Source: Flavobacteriales bacterium (GTDB lineage: Bacteria > Bacteroidota > Bacteroidia > Flavobacteriales > BACL11). From it: a DNA stretch of 6,357 nt. The notes under the pieces are model-generated. The model worked only from the letters and a program-made list of their open reading frames with translations, was not told the origin of the DNA and did not search any database. The DNA lies in contig JABGXK010000036.1 of assembly GCA_018675825.1 (NCBI GenBank), forward strand, positions 1-6,357, in the 5' to 3' direction. Positions 1-6,357 of the stretch are shown here, piece after piece (the stretch's first letter is position 1; each line of letters begins with the position of its first letter). A program made the position numbers and the translations under genes.

Positions 1-496
1 TGGAAGGAAAATTATAGTAGATACATATGGAGGAAAAGGAGCTCACGGAGGTGGTGCATTTTCAGGAAAAGATCCTTCAAAAGTAGATAGATCAGCAGCA
101 TATGCAACTAGACATATTGCAAAAAACTTAGTCGCAGCAGGATTAGCTGAAAGAATTCTAGTACAAGTATCATATGCAATTGGAGTAGCTGAGCCAATGG
201 GGATATTTGTAGATACATACGGAACTGCTAAAGTTTCAAAAAAAGATGGAGAAATTGCTGCTATAATTAAGAATATGGAGTGTTTTAATCTTAAACCAGC
301 ATCTATAATAAATAGACTTAAGCTTAAAAACCCAATTTATCTAGATACTGCTGCATATGGACACATGGGTAGGAAATCTGAAAATAAAAAGTTTAGTTTT
401 TTAATTAATGGTAAAAATATAGTTAAAGAAGTTGAAACATTTACATGGGAAAAATTAGATTGTCTAGATCAAGTCCGTAAAGCATTTGAACTGTAA
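1..496 (+). CDS. metK: S-adenosylmethionine synthase, C-terminal part (5' truncated)
   Basis: This enzyme makes S-adenosylmethionine from methionine and ATP in the cytoplasm, supplying the cell's main methyl donor. The reading frame is open from base 2, so the gene starts before the window; 164 C-terminal residues are visible. The peptide opens with GRKIIVDTYGGKGAHGGGAF and continues with SGKDPSKVDRSAAY, the glycine-rich loop that is the family signature. By alignment to the E. coli enzyme, the active-site residues R244, K245, K265 (bases 68-70), K269 (80-82) and D271 (86-88) are all kept. QVSYAIGVAEP and the AAYGHMGR motif follow. Between HMGR and the final TWEKLD there are roughly 20 extra residues (about bases 374-439) relative to E. 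coli, a loop I know from Bacteroidota MetK proteins. The gene ends with tandem in-frame stops (TAATAA). The ATG at 197 is an internal methionine, not a start. Identity is near certain. Confidence 0.97.
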   Translation, partial: GRKIIVDTYGGKGAHGGGAFSGKDPSKVDRSAAYATRHIAKNLVAAGLAERILVQVSYAIGVAEPMGIFVDTYGTAKVSKKDGEIAAIIKNMECFNLKPASIINRLKLKNPIYLDTAAYGHMGRKSENKKFSFLINGKNIVKEVETFTWEKLDCLDQVRKAFEL

Positions 497-515
497 TAAA
501 AATTAATTAACTTTA
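485..515 (+). promoter_or_regulatory. Putative Bacteroidota-type promoter for the secreted-protein gene
   Basis: TTTG at 485-488 (inside the last codons of metK) is followed after 19 bases by TAACTTTA at 508-515. This matches the Bacteroidota housekeeping pattern TTTG-N19-TAnnTTTG at every defined position except the last G. A start site about 5-8 bases downstream would fall near 520-523, giving a leader of about 30 bases before the ATG at 551. The prediction is by eye in AT-rich DNA, where such matches arise by chance, but the terminator leaves few other places for a promoter. Confidence 0.35.
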
Positions 516-545
516 AAGCCACTTAATCATAAGTGGCTTTTTTTT
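515..545 (+). terminator. Intrinsic terminator of metK
   Basis: A perfect 10-bp inverted repeat (AAAGCCACTT at 515-524 and AAGTGGCTTT at 531-540) encloses a 6-base loop, AATCAT. The 3' arm runs straight into more T, giving eight consecutive T at 538-545. This is a textbook Rho-independent terminator 18 bases after the metK stop. On the minus strand the stem is followed by only three T, so it looks one-directional. The next gene's ATG lies only five bases beyond the T run, which is unusually tight. Confidence 0.93.
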
Positions 546-550
546 GAACT

Positions 551-3500
551 ATGAGACTATATATATTACTGGCTTTTCTTTTTTTAAATTTTAATTTATA
601 TTCTCAGGCAGAAAAAAAATATGATATTCAATCTGATAATTTACCAGATTGGGTTCAACTAATGTACTCGAAAAATATTGATGAAGGAAAAGTTATTAAT
701 GCATATAAGAATTATTACAAAAAAAATAATCTTATAAAAAATAAGCATACCCAATATTACAAGAGATGGATAAGAAGCTTAAGTAGAGAAACATTACCAA
801 TTAAAAATGTAAAATCAAAAAGTTCAAATCAATGGGAATGTGTCGGTCCTTGGGATTTTGATATTAATGCGCAAAGTAGAAGTTATGCTCCAGGAGCTGC
901 CCATCTTTATACCATAGAGCAATCAGTAAGTAATAGTAATGTATTGTATGCAGGATCGGCCACTGCAGGAGCATGGAGATCAGATGACAAAGGTGATAAC
1001 TGGCGTCTTATTACTGGAAATCTTCATCTTTCAGGAGTTTATGCAATAGAAATAGATCATCAAAATGAAGATATTATTTATATCTCTGGAAATGGAGGGA
1101 TTTACAAATCATCAAATGGAGGTATATTATGGACTTTTATAGGAGATACTAACTTTAATAGTCAATCCCACTCAATTAAAGATATCAAGATGCATCCTCA
1201 AAATAATCAGATATTATTTTTAGCTTCAAATCAAGGATTATATAAATCAACTGATGGAGGTAATACTTTTACTGAAATAATGAGTGGAGAATTCCAAGAA
1301 ATTGAATTTCATCCACTCAGCTCGGATACAATGTATTTTATAAAACAAGATGCAAATTATACAGAATTTTACAGATCTGATAATAATGGGAATACAATTA
1401 ATCAATTTTCAAGTGGTTGGCCTAATCCATCAGCTAATGATGAGCAAAAACGAACAGAAATTGCTGTAAGTATTGCTAATCCAAATAAAATTGTAGCTCT
1501 AGCAACAGGTTCCGCAAATGGTGGTAGTGGATTATATGGTATATATATTAGTTACGATAAAGGAGAAAACTGGGTATTTAGATGTTGTGGACCGCAACCT
1601 GCAGGAGTGCCAAATTCTAATAATATAAATATGATGGGATGGCAACCAAGTGGTTTAGATGATGGAGGTCAATATTATTATGATCTAGCTTTAGCAGTAA
1701 ACCCTTTGGATGAAAATATTATACATGTAGGAGGAGTTAATCACTGGATTTCATTTGATGATGGAGTAACATTTAGCTGTCCGGCTAAATGGAGTGAGCC
1801 TCATAAAAAAGGTTATGTACACGCTGATATTCATGATATTAATTATTTTGGAAATGAACTTTGGTTTGCTTGTGATGGAGGTGTTTTCTATTCTGATAAT
1901 AATGGAGATAGTATTACTAAAAAAATGTTCGGAATTGCCGGTACTGATTTTTGGGGATTTGGGGCAGGATTTAAAGATGGAGAAGTAATGATTGGTGGAA
2001 CATATCATAATGGGACTCTTTTAAAAGATAATAATACATATATTAATGACTGGCTTTGTACTGATGGAGGTGATGGAGTCAGAGGTTTTGTGAATTTTGG
2101 TAATCCTAGAATTGCATATAGTGATTATGGAGGTAAAATACTCTCAGGAGATAGAAATATTGCTATCAGTACATTTTCAATTGATAAAAAACCTAATGCT
2201 TCGTATATAATTGGTGAATCTTCACAAATTGAATTTGATCCTAGATGTTATAATTGGATGTATTCTGGTAATGACACAACCTTATGGCTTTCGAAAAATA
2301 ATGGAGCAAGCTTTGAGCCTATTCATCATTTTGATGCTAAAGTTACATCTGTTGAAGTTGCATGGAATAATCCAGATTATATTTATGTAGCAACATATCC
2401 AGGATGGTGGGATAAAAAACATTTATATAAATCTGAAGATGCTGGTAATACATGGACAGAAATCACCCCAACTGTATCTGATGAATGGATAACCTATGAT
2501 ATAACAATTAGTAGTCATGACGAAAATACAATTTGGATTTCTAGAAACTCAATGTATGGATCCTATCCAAATTATAATGGTGAGAAAGTATACAAGTCTA
2601 ATGATGGAGGGGTTAGTTGGAATAACTTAACTAGTACTATATTAGATGATGTTTTCCCTACCAATATAGAACATCAAAGAGGTAGTAATGGAGGTGTATA
2701 TTTAGGGACAAGAACAGCAGTCTATTATATAAATAACAATATGAGTGACTGGGTAATTTATGACAATAATCTTCCTAAACCATCTACATCAGTACAGCTT
2801 ATACCATACTATAGAGAAGGACTTTTATTTAATGGAACTAATAGAAGTGTATATGAGATTGATCTTTATGAAAATTCATCTCCTTCTGCGCAAATATCTG
2901 CTGACAAAATGAATATTAATTGCATGAATGATACTGTAAAATTTGTTGATCACTCTGCGGTGAGATTATCAAGTGCATCATGGAATTGGAATTTCCCAGG
3001 AGGAACCCCAAGTATATCAAATCTTGAAAATCCTATTGTTACCTATAGTCAATCAGGTAACTATGATGTTTCTCTTACTGTTACAGATGCATATGGTAGT
3101 AGTTCACAAATACTTACAAATTTTATTACATATGATGATACTACCTCTTTGATAACAAACTCTACTGATTACAAGCAAGATTTTGAAAGTATTGTTTTTC
3201 CTCCTAAAGCCTGGCAGACACCATCATCTTCATTTGGATGGCAAAGTATAATTGTAGATACTGGAAGCAATTGTTTGCCAAATAAAGTTACGTACTTAGA
3301 TCATTACCATATTAGCCAGAGAGGTGATAAAGCATATTTAATTAGTAATAAAGTACATTTAGGTAGTGGGCCTAATGCTATTAATTATCTAACATATGAC
3401 TATTCATATTCTGGATTTTCAAGTGCTCATAATGATGGCTTTAGAATTGATATCTCTAATAACTGCGGATCAACATGGGATTCTATCTTTAGTGCTTATG

Positions 3501-3943
3501 GTGCAAATCTACAAACTACTCAATACCAATCAAGTGTATGGAGTCCTACTTGTAATTCATGGAAAACTGATAGTATTAATCTAACTAACTTAGGTTATAA
3601 CAATGATACTATTATGTTAAGATTTGTTGCTATTAATGATTATGGAAATCAATTCTATATGGATAATGTAAATATTAAAGGAAATAATATTTTATCTAAC
3701 AATATAGTTCAAGAAAATCAATTATTAATTTATCCAAATCCAAATAATGGAACATTTTCAATTATCTCAAATTATGAGAAACTAAATTATGAAGTTTATA
3801 ATTTAGTTGGGGAGAAAATAAAATCAGGAAATCTCAATTATAGAGCCAATAAAATAGAAATACCTGGGTTAAAATCTGGAATTTACTTAATAGTCTTTAA
3901 GAATAGAAAAACTACTATTAACAAAAAAGTTACTATATACTAG
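551..3943 (+). CDS. Large secreted Asp-box propeller protein with PKD domain and T9SS type A sorting domain
   Basis: This 1130-residue protein is probably exported by Sec and then carried across the outer membrane by the type IX secretion system; its substrate is unknown. Residues 1-20 form a signal peptide (MRLYILLAFLFLNFNLYSQA; cleavage near 18-20, with no lipobox Cys). Residues 21-90 are Lys/Tyr-rich. Asp-box (BNR/sortilin-like) motifs of type SxDxGxTW start near residues 144, 187, 233, 276, 334, 401, 448, 581, 628 and 683, suggesting one or two beta-propellers. A Cys-Cys pair (345-346), GQYYYDLALAV (373-383) and HADIHD (424-429) lie among them. A PKD domain spans about 778-862, with WNWNFPGG at 811-818. 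Residues about 873-1045 resemble the FE..FPP.W jelly-roll domain common in this phylum. The sorting domain starts at YPNPNNG (1061-1067) and reaches the end. The start is firm: an in-frame TGA lies at 545-547 and the signal peptide begins at this ATG. There is no Shine-Dalgarno sequence. No sialidase FRIP motif was seen, so enzymatic activity is not claimed. Adhesion, glycan binding or scaffold roles are all possible. Confidence 0.93.
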   Translation: MRLYILLAFLFLNFNLYSQAEKKYDIQSDNLPDWVQLMYSKNIDEGKVINAYKNYYKKNNLIKNKHTQYYKRWIRSLSRETLPIKNVKSKSSNQWECVGPWDFDINAQSRSYAPGAAHLYTIEQSVSNSNVLYAGSATAGAWRSDDKGDNWRLITGNLHLSGVYAIEIDHQNEDIIYISGNGGIYKSSNGGILWTFIGDTNFNSQSHSIKDIKMHPQNNQILFLASNQGLYKSTDGGNTFTEIMSGEFQEIEFHPLSSDTMYFIKQDANYTEFYRSDNNGNTINQFSSGWPNPSANDEQKRTEIAVSIANPNKIVALATGSANGGSGLYGIYISYDKGENWVFRCCGPQPAGVPNSNNINMMGWQPSGLDDGGQYYYDLALAVNPLDENIIHVGGVNHWISFDDGVTFSCPAKWSEPHKKGYVHADIHDINYFGNELWFACDGGVFYSDNNGDSITKKMFGIAGTDFWGFGAGFKDGEVMIGGTYHNGTLLKDNNTYINDWLCTDGGDGVRGFVNFGNPRIAYSDYGGKILSGDRNIAISTFSIDKKPNASYIIGESSQIEFDPRCYNWMYSGNDTTLWLSKNNGASFEPIHHFDAKVTSVEVAWNNPDYIYVATYPGWWDKKHLYKSEDAGNTWTEITPTVSDEWITYDITISSHDENTIWISRNSMYGSYPNYNGEKVYKSNDGGVSWNNLTSTILDDVFPTNIEHQRGSNGGVYLGTRTAVYYINNNMSDWVIYDNNLPKPSTSVQLIPYYREGLLFNGTNRSVYEIDLYENSSPSAQISADKMNINCMNDTVKFVDHSAVRLSSASWNWNFPGGTPSISNLENPIVTYSQSGNYDVSLTVTDAYGSSSQILTNFITYDDTTSLITNSTDYKQDFESIVFPPKAWQTPSSSFGWQSIIVDTGSNCLPNKVTYLDHYHISQRGDKAYLISNKVHLGSGPNAINYLTYDYSYSGFSSAHNDGFRIDISNNCGSTWDSIFSAYGANLQTTQYQSSVWSPTCNSWKTDSINLTNLGYNNDTIMLRFVAINDYGNQFYMDNVNIKGNNILSNNIVQENQLLIYPNPNNGTFSIISNYEKLNYEVYNLVGEKIKSGNLNYRANKIEIPGLKSGIYLIVFKNRKTTINKKVTIY

Positions 3944-3944
3944 A

Positions 3945-5330
3945 TTAGATATGGATAACCTCTCCGTAAGCTTCAGCAACAGCTTCCATTACAGCTTCAC
4001 TCATTGTAGGGTGGGGATGTATTGCCTTTAATATCTGATGACCAGTAGTCTCCAGTTTACGAGCTACAACAGCTTCCGCAATCATTTCTGTAACATTATA
4101 TCCAATCATATGACATCCTAACCACTCACCATATTTTGCATCAAAAACTACTTTAACAAATCCATCTTTATGTCCAGATGCAGATGCTTTTCCAGATGCA
4201 GTAAAAGGAAACTTACCAACCTTAACTTCATAGCCGGCTTCTTTGGCCTTAGCTTCAGTAAGACCAACTGAAGCAATTTCTGGACTACAATATGTACAGC
4301 CAGGAATATTACCATAGTCAATAGGCTCAGGTTTTTCACCAGCAATGTTTTCAACACAAACAATACCTTCAGCTGATGCAACGTGAGCTAAAGCCTGTGT
4401 CGGTAATAAATCACCAATCGCGTAATAACCAGCAATATTTGTATTATAATATTCATCTACAACAAGCTTTCCATTTTCAGTTTTTATACCAACATCCTCT
4501 AAACCAATATTTTCAATATTAGCTGTAATTCCAACTGCAGATAAAACAACATCTGTATGAATAGTTTCATCACCTTTTTTTGTTTTAATAAAAACATCAC
4601 ATCCATTTGCTGAGTTCGTTACTTTTTCTACTGATGAATTAGTCATTACTTTAATGCCTGATTTCTTAAATGATCTCTGTAATTGTTTAGAAATATCTTC
4701 ATCCTCAATAGGAACAATATTTGGCATGTACTCAACAATAGTAACATCTACACCCATAGCATTATAAAAATATGCAAATTCAACACCAATAGCTCCAGAT
4801 CCTACTACAACCATTTTCTTAGGCATTGTCTTTAAAGTCATTGCTTCTCTATAGCCTATAATATTTTTACCATCTTGAGGTAAATTAGGTAAAACTCTTG
4901 ATCTAGCACCAGTTGCGATAATTATATGTTTAGCAGAATATTCTATTATTTTACCGTCTTTTTCAACAGATACTATACCTCCCTTTTTTAATTTTCCGTA
5001 ACCATAAATAACCTCAACCTTATTTTTCTTAGTTAAGTAAGAAATACCCTTACTCATTCCATCAGCAACATCTCTACTTCTTTTAATTACTTTAGAAAAG
5101 TCAGCGCTAGCATTAGAAACCGAAATACCAAAATCTTCAGCATGATTAATATACTCAAAAACCTGAGCACTTTTTAAAAGTGCTTTAGTTGGTATACAAC
5201 CCCAATTTAAGCAGACTCCACCTAAACTTTCTTTTTCAATAACCGCTGTTTTTAATCCTAATTGTGAGGCTCTAATTGCAGTAACGTAACCTCCAGGACC
5301 ACTACCTAATACTATAACATCAAAGTTCAT
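3945..5330 (-). CDS. lpdA: Dihydrolipoyl dehydrogenase (E3)
   Basis: This cytoplasmic FAD enzyme reoxidises the dihydrolipoyl groups of pyruvate and 2-oxoglutarate dehydrogenase complexes, and of the glycine cleavage system, passing electrons to NAD+. The 461 residues match the usual family length. In order: the FAD-binding GSGPGGY loop (9-15); the redox disulfide GGVCLNWGCIPTK with Cys40 and Cys45; IIIATGARSR (137-144); the NAD-binding VVGSGAIGVEFA (175-186); the second FAD motif around AIGDLLP (304-310); and the dimerisation domain ending in HPHPTMSEA, with the catalytic His440-Glu445 pair supplied to the partner subunit. The CxxxxC site and HPxxxxE pair together separate it from ferredoxin reductases; the lipoamide-type C-terminus and CLNWGC centre favour E3 over glutathione or mercuric reductase. 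It stands alone, not beside E1/E2 genes, which fits an E3 shared between complexes. The start follows an A-rich AAAATAAGAAT leader without Shine-Dalgarno. All key residues are intact. Confidence 0.97.
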   Translation of the reverse strand: MNFDVIVLGSGPGGYVTAIRASQLGLKTAVIEKESLGGVCLNWGCIPTKALLKSAQVFEYINHAEDFGISVSNASADFSKVIKRSRDVADGMSKGISYLTKKNKVEVIYGYGKLKKGGIVSVEKDGKIIEYSAKHIIIATGARSRVLPNLPQDGKNIIGYREAMTLKTMPKKMVVVGSGAIGVEFAYFYNAMGVDVTIVEYMPNIVPIEDEDISKQLQRSFKKSGIKVMTNSSVEKVTNSANGCDVFIKTKKGDETIHTDVVLSAVGITANIENIGLEDVGIKTENGKLVVDEYYNTNIAGYYAIGDLLPTQALAHVASAEGIVCVENIAGEKPEPIDYGNIPGCTYCSPEIASVGLTEAKAKEAGYEVKVGKFPFTASGKASASGHKDGFVKVVFDAKYGEWLGCHMIGYNVTEMIAEAVVARKLETTGHQILKAIHPHPTMSEAVMEAVAEAYGEVIHI

Positions 5331-5361
5331 ATTCTTATTTTTTATGTAAATTATTACTATG

Positions 5362-5369
5362 CAATATTA
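5362..5369 (-). promoter_or_regulatory. Weak candidate -7 box for lpdA
   Basis: Read on the minus strand, this is TAATATTG, one mismatch from TAnnTTTG. It would place a start site about 26 bases before the lpdA ATG. No good TTG/TTTG box sits 17-23 bases upstream, so the call is weak. It is listed because an lpdA promoter is expected somewhere in this 97-base divergent intergenic region. Confidence 0.2.
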
Positions 5370-5394
5370 GTTAAAATAACTTTAATTCATTCTT

Positions 5395-5410
5395 TAAATT
5401 TGTATTTTTG
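5395..5410 (+). promoter_or_regulatory. Tandem -7 boxes upstream of the M61 peptidase gene
   Basis: TAAATTTG (5395-5402) is immediately followed by TATTTTTG (5403-5410); each is a full match to the Bacteroidota -7 pattern TAnnTTTG. A near -33 box, TTTA at 5381-5384, lies 18 bases before the second copy; TTAA at 5371-5374 lies 20 bases before the first. Start sites would fall near 5408 or 5416, leaving a short leader of about 12-20 bases to the ATG at 5428. The -7 matches are seen directly; promoter function is inferred. Confidence 0.45.
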
Positions 5411-5427
5411 CATATAGACTATTACAG

Positions 5428-6357
5428 ATGATAAAGTATAATATTTCATATAAATTTCCTCACAGACATTTAATAGATTTTGAACTTTCAGCACTTACAA
5501 ATGGTGTAAAAAAAATGCAGTTCCAACTATCAGCTTGGAGACCGGGAAGGTACGAACTAGCAAACTTTGCACAAAACATTATTAATTGGCAGGTATATGA
5601 TGATGAAGGAGATAAATTATATTTTAAAAAAATAACAAAAGACCTTTGGGAAGTAGATTGTAAAGGAACTAAAAAAATTACTGTAATTTATAACTTCTAT
5701 GCAAACCAATTAGATGCAGGCGCTTGTTATCTAGATGAACATCAACTTTATTTGAACCCAGTTCATTGTATGTTTTATATAGTTGATAGAATGGATGAGG
5801 AATATCAGATAAATATGAATATTCCAGAAAGCTATAAGATTGCGTCATCTATGCAAAAAAATAGAAATACTTTATATGTAAAGGGGTATGATTTACTTGC
5901 AGAATCACCTATAATTTGCTCTTCTAACATTCAACATGATTCTTACCAAGTTAATAATATAGATTTTCATATTTGGTTTCAGGGTGAATGTAAACCAGAT
6001 TGGGTAAAACTAAAAAAAGATTTTACTGCATTCACTAAAAGTCAAATAAAACACTTTGGAGTATTTCCAGTTGATGAATACCATTACTTCTTTCAAATTA
6101 CACCATACAAAAGTTATCATGGTGTTGAGCACACCAAAAATACAGTCTTACTTTTAGGTCCTGGACATGAAATTATGAACAATAGGTATGAGGACTTACT
6201 TGGAGTTTGTTCTCATGAACTCTACCATACATGGAATATAAAAGCAATTAGACCAATAGAAATGTATCCTTATGATTATACTAAAGAAAATTACTTTCGA
6301 ACAGGTTTTGTAGCAGAAGGTGTTACAACTTACATGGGTGATTTAATGCTATATAAA
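5428..6357 (+). CDS. M61-family (glycyl aminopeptidase-like) metallopeptidase, N-terminal half (3' truncated)
   Basis: The frame from ATG 5428 stays open to the window's last base: 310 codons, no stop. Residues 1 to about 170 match the beta-rich M61 N-terminal domain, including the SAWRPGRYE (35-43) and NFAQN (46-50) motifs. The catalytic thermolysin-like domain follows, with HGVEHTKNT (231-239), the zinc-binding HELYH (263-267, two His ligands and the general-base Glu264) continuing into TWNIKAIRP (268-276), and FVAEGVTTYMGDLML, whose Glu297 is the expected third zinc ligand. Family members are about 580-630 residues and usually end with a PDZ-like region, which would lie beyond the edge. 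The family is named for glycyl aminopeptidase activity, but the substrate here is unknown. MIKYNISYKF shows no signal peptide, so a cytoplasmic location is suggested. The start is the only ATG after an in-frame TAA at 5395-5397. It has no Shine-Dalgarno sequence and is divergent from lpdA. Confidence 0.93.
   Translation, partial: MIKYNISYKFPHRHLIDFELSALTNGVKKMQFQLSAWRPGRYELANFAQNIINWQVYDDEGDKLYFKKITKDLWEVDCKGTKKITVIYNFYANQLDAGACYLDEHQLYLNPVHCMFYIVDRMDEEYQINMNIPESYKIASSMQKNRNTLYVKGYDLLAESPIICSSNIQHDSYQVNNIDFHIWFQGECKPDWVKLKKDFTAFTKSQIKHFGVFPVDEYHYFFQITPYKSYHGVEHTKNTVLLLGPGHEIMNNRYEDLLGVCSHELYHTWNIKAIRPIEMYPYDYTKENYFRTGFVAEGVTTYMGDLMLYK

Noticed and set aside
197..496. A separate 99-residue gene starting at ATG 197
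   Set aside because: The same frame is open back to base 2 and encodes unmistakable MetK motifs upstream, so this methionine is internal to metK.
1794..1988. A 64-codon alternate-frame ORF on the plus strand
   Set aside because: It is an out-of-frame shadow of the propeller region, with low-complexity Ile/Leu/Met-rich translation.
1751..2008. An 85-codon open frame on the minus strand inside the secreted-protein gene
   Set aside because: It lies wholly within a well-supported coding gene, its translation resembles no family I know, and it has no start-region signals of its own.
551..2690. DNA-level tandem repeat from recurring GATGGAGGT-like strings
   Set aside because: These strings recur irregularly as codons of the Asp-box DGG core; they reflect protein repeats and not a nucleotide repeat array.
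3396..3584. A 62-codon alternate-frame ORF on the plus strand
   Set aside because: It is an out-of-frame shadow of the jelly-roll-like domain; no independent evidence supports it.
3919..3932. TAAC-A6-GTTA as a terminator for lpdA
   Set aside because: The stem has only four base pairs, is AT-rich, and is not followed by a T run on the minus strand, so it should not be stable enough.
551..3943. Calling the secreted protein a sialidase because of its BNR/Asp-box repeats
   Set aside because: Asp-boxes occur in many non-sialidase propellers. No FRIP motif or arginine triad arrangement was seen, and the repeat number exceeds that of a six-bladed sialidase.
4148..4381. A 77-codon alternate-frame ORF on the minus strand inside lpdA
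   Set aside because: It is a same-strand frame shadow of lpdA with a Leu/Lys-rich translation.

Overview
The window is AT-rich and almost entirely coding. It looks like a chromosomal segment from a low-GC member of the Bacteroidota, probably a Flavobacteriia-like lineage. Four things support this: a MetK with the extended C-terminal loop typical of that phylum, a large secreted protein ending in a type IX secretion (T9SS) type A sorting domain, the lack of Shine-Dalgarno sequences before the starts, and intergenic boxes that fit the Bacteroidota promoter pattern (TTTG ... TAnnTTTG). The exact genus cannot be read from this sequence.

Layout. Bases 1-496 (+) hold the C-terminal part of S-adenosylmethionine synthase (metK), cut by the left edge. 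A strong intrinsic terminator follows at 515-545. Bases 551-3943 (+) encode an 1130-residue secreted protein: signal peptide, about ten Asp-box (BNR/sortilin-like) propeller repeats, a PKD domain, a jelly-roll-like domain and a T9SS sorting domain. One base after its stop codon, a convergent gene begins to end: 5330-3945 (-), dihydrolipoyl dehydrogenase (lpdA). A 97-base divergent intergenic region (5331-5427) separates lpdA from a rightward gene starting at 5428. That gene encodes an M61-family metallopeptidase and runs off the right edge after 310 codons. Because it has no stop inside the window, it is easy to miss.

How the genes relate. I see no functional operon. metK (methyl-group metabolism) and lpdA (E3 subunit shared by 2-oxoacid dehydrogenase complexes and glycine cleavage) are housekeeping genes. 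The T9SS protein and the peptidase are accessory or degradative functions typical of the phylum. The four genes appear to be separate transcription units.

I found no CRISPR array, RNA gene, insertion sequence, phage gene or clearly undescribed system. The points most worth a second look are a putative promoter overlapping the metK terminator, such that the downstream transcript would lose the terminator stem; a tandem pair of perfect -7 boxes before the peptidase gene; the one-base convergent junction; and a conserved-looking Cys-Cys / HADIHD patch in the secreted protein, whose function is unknown.
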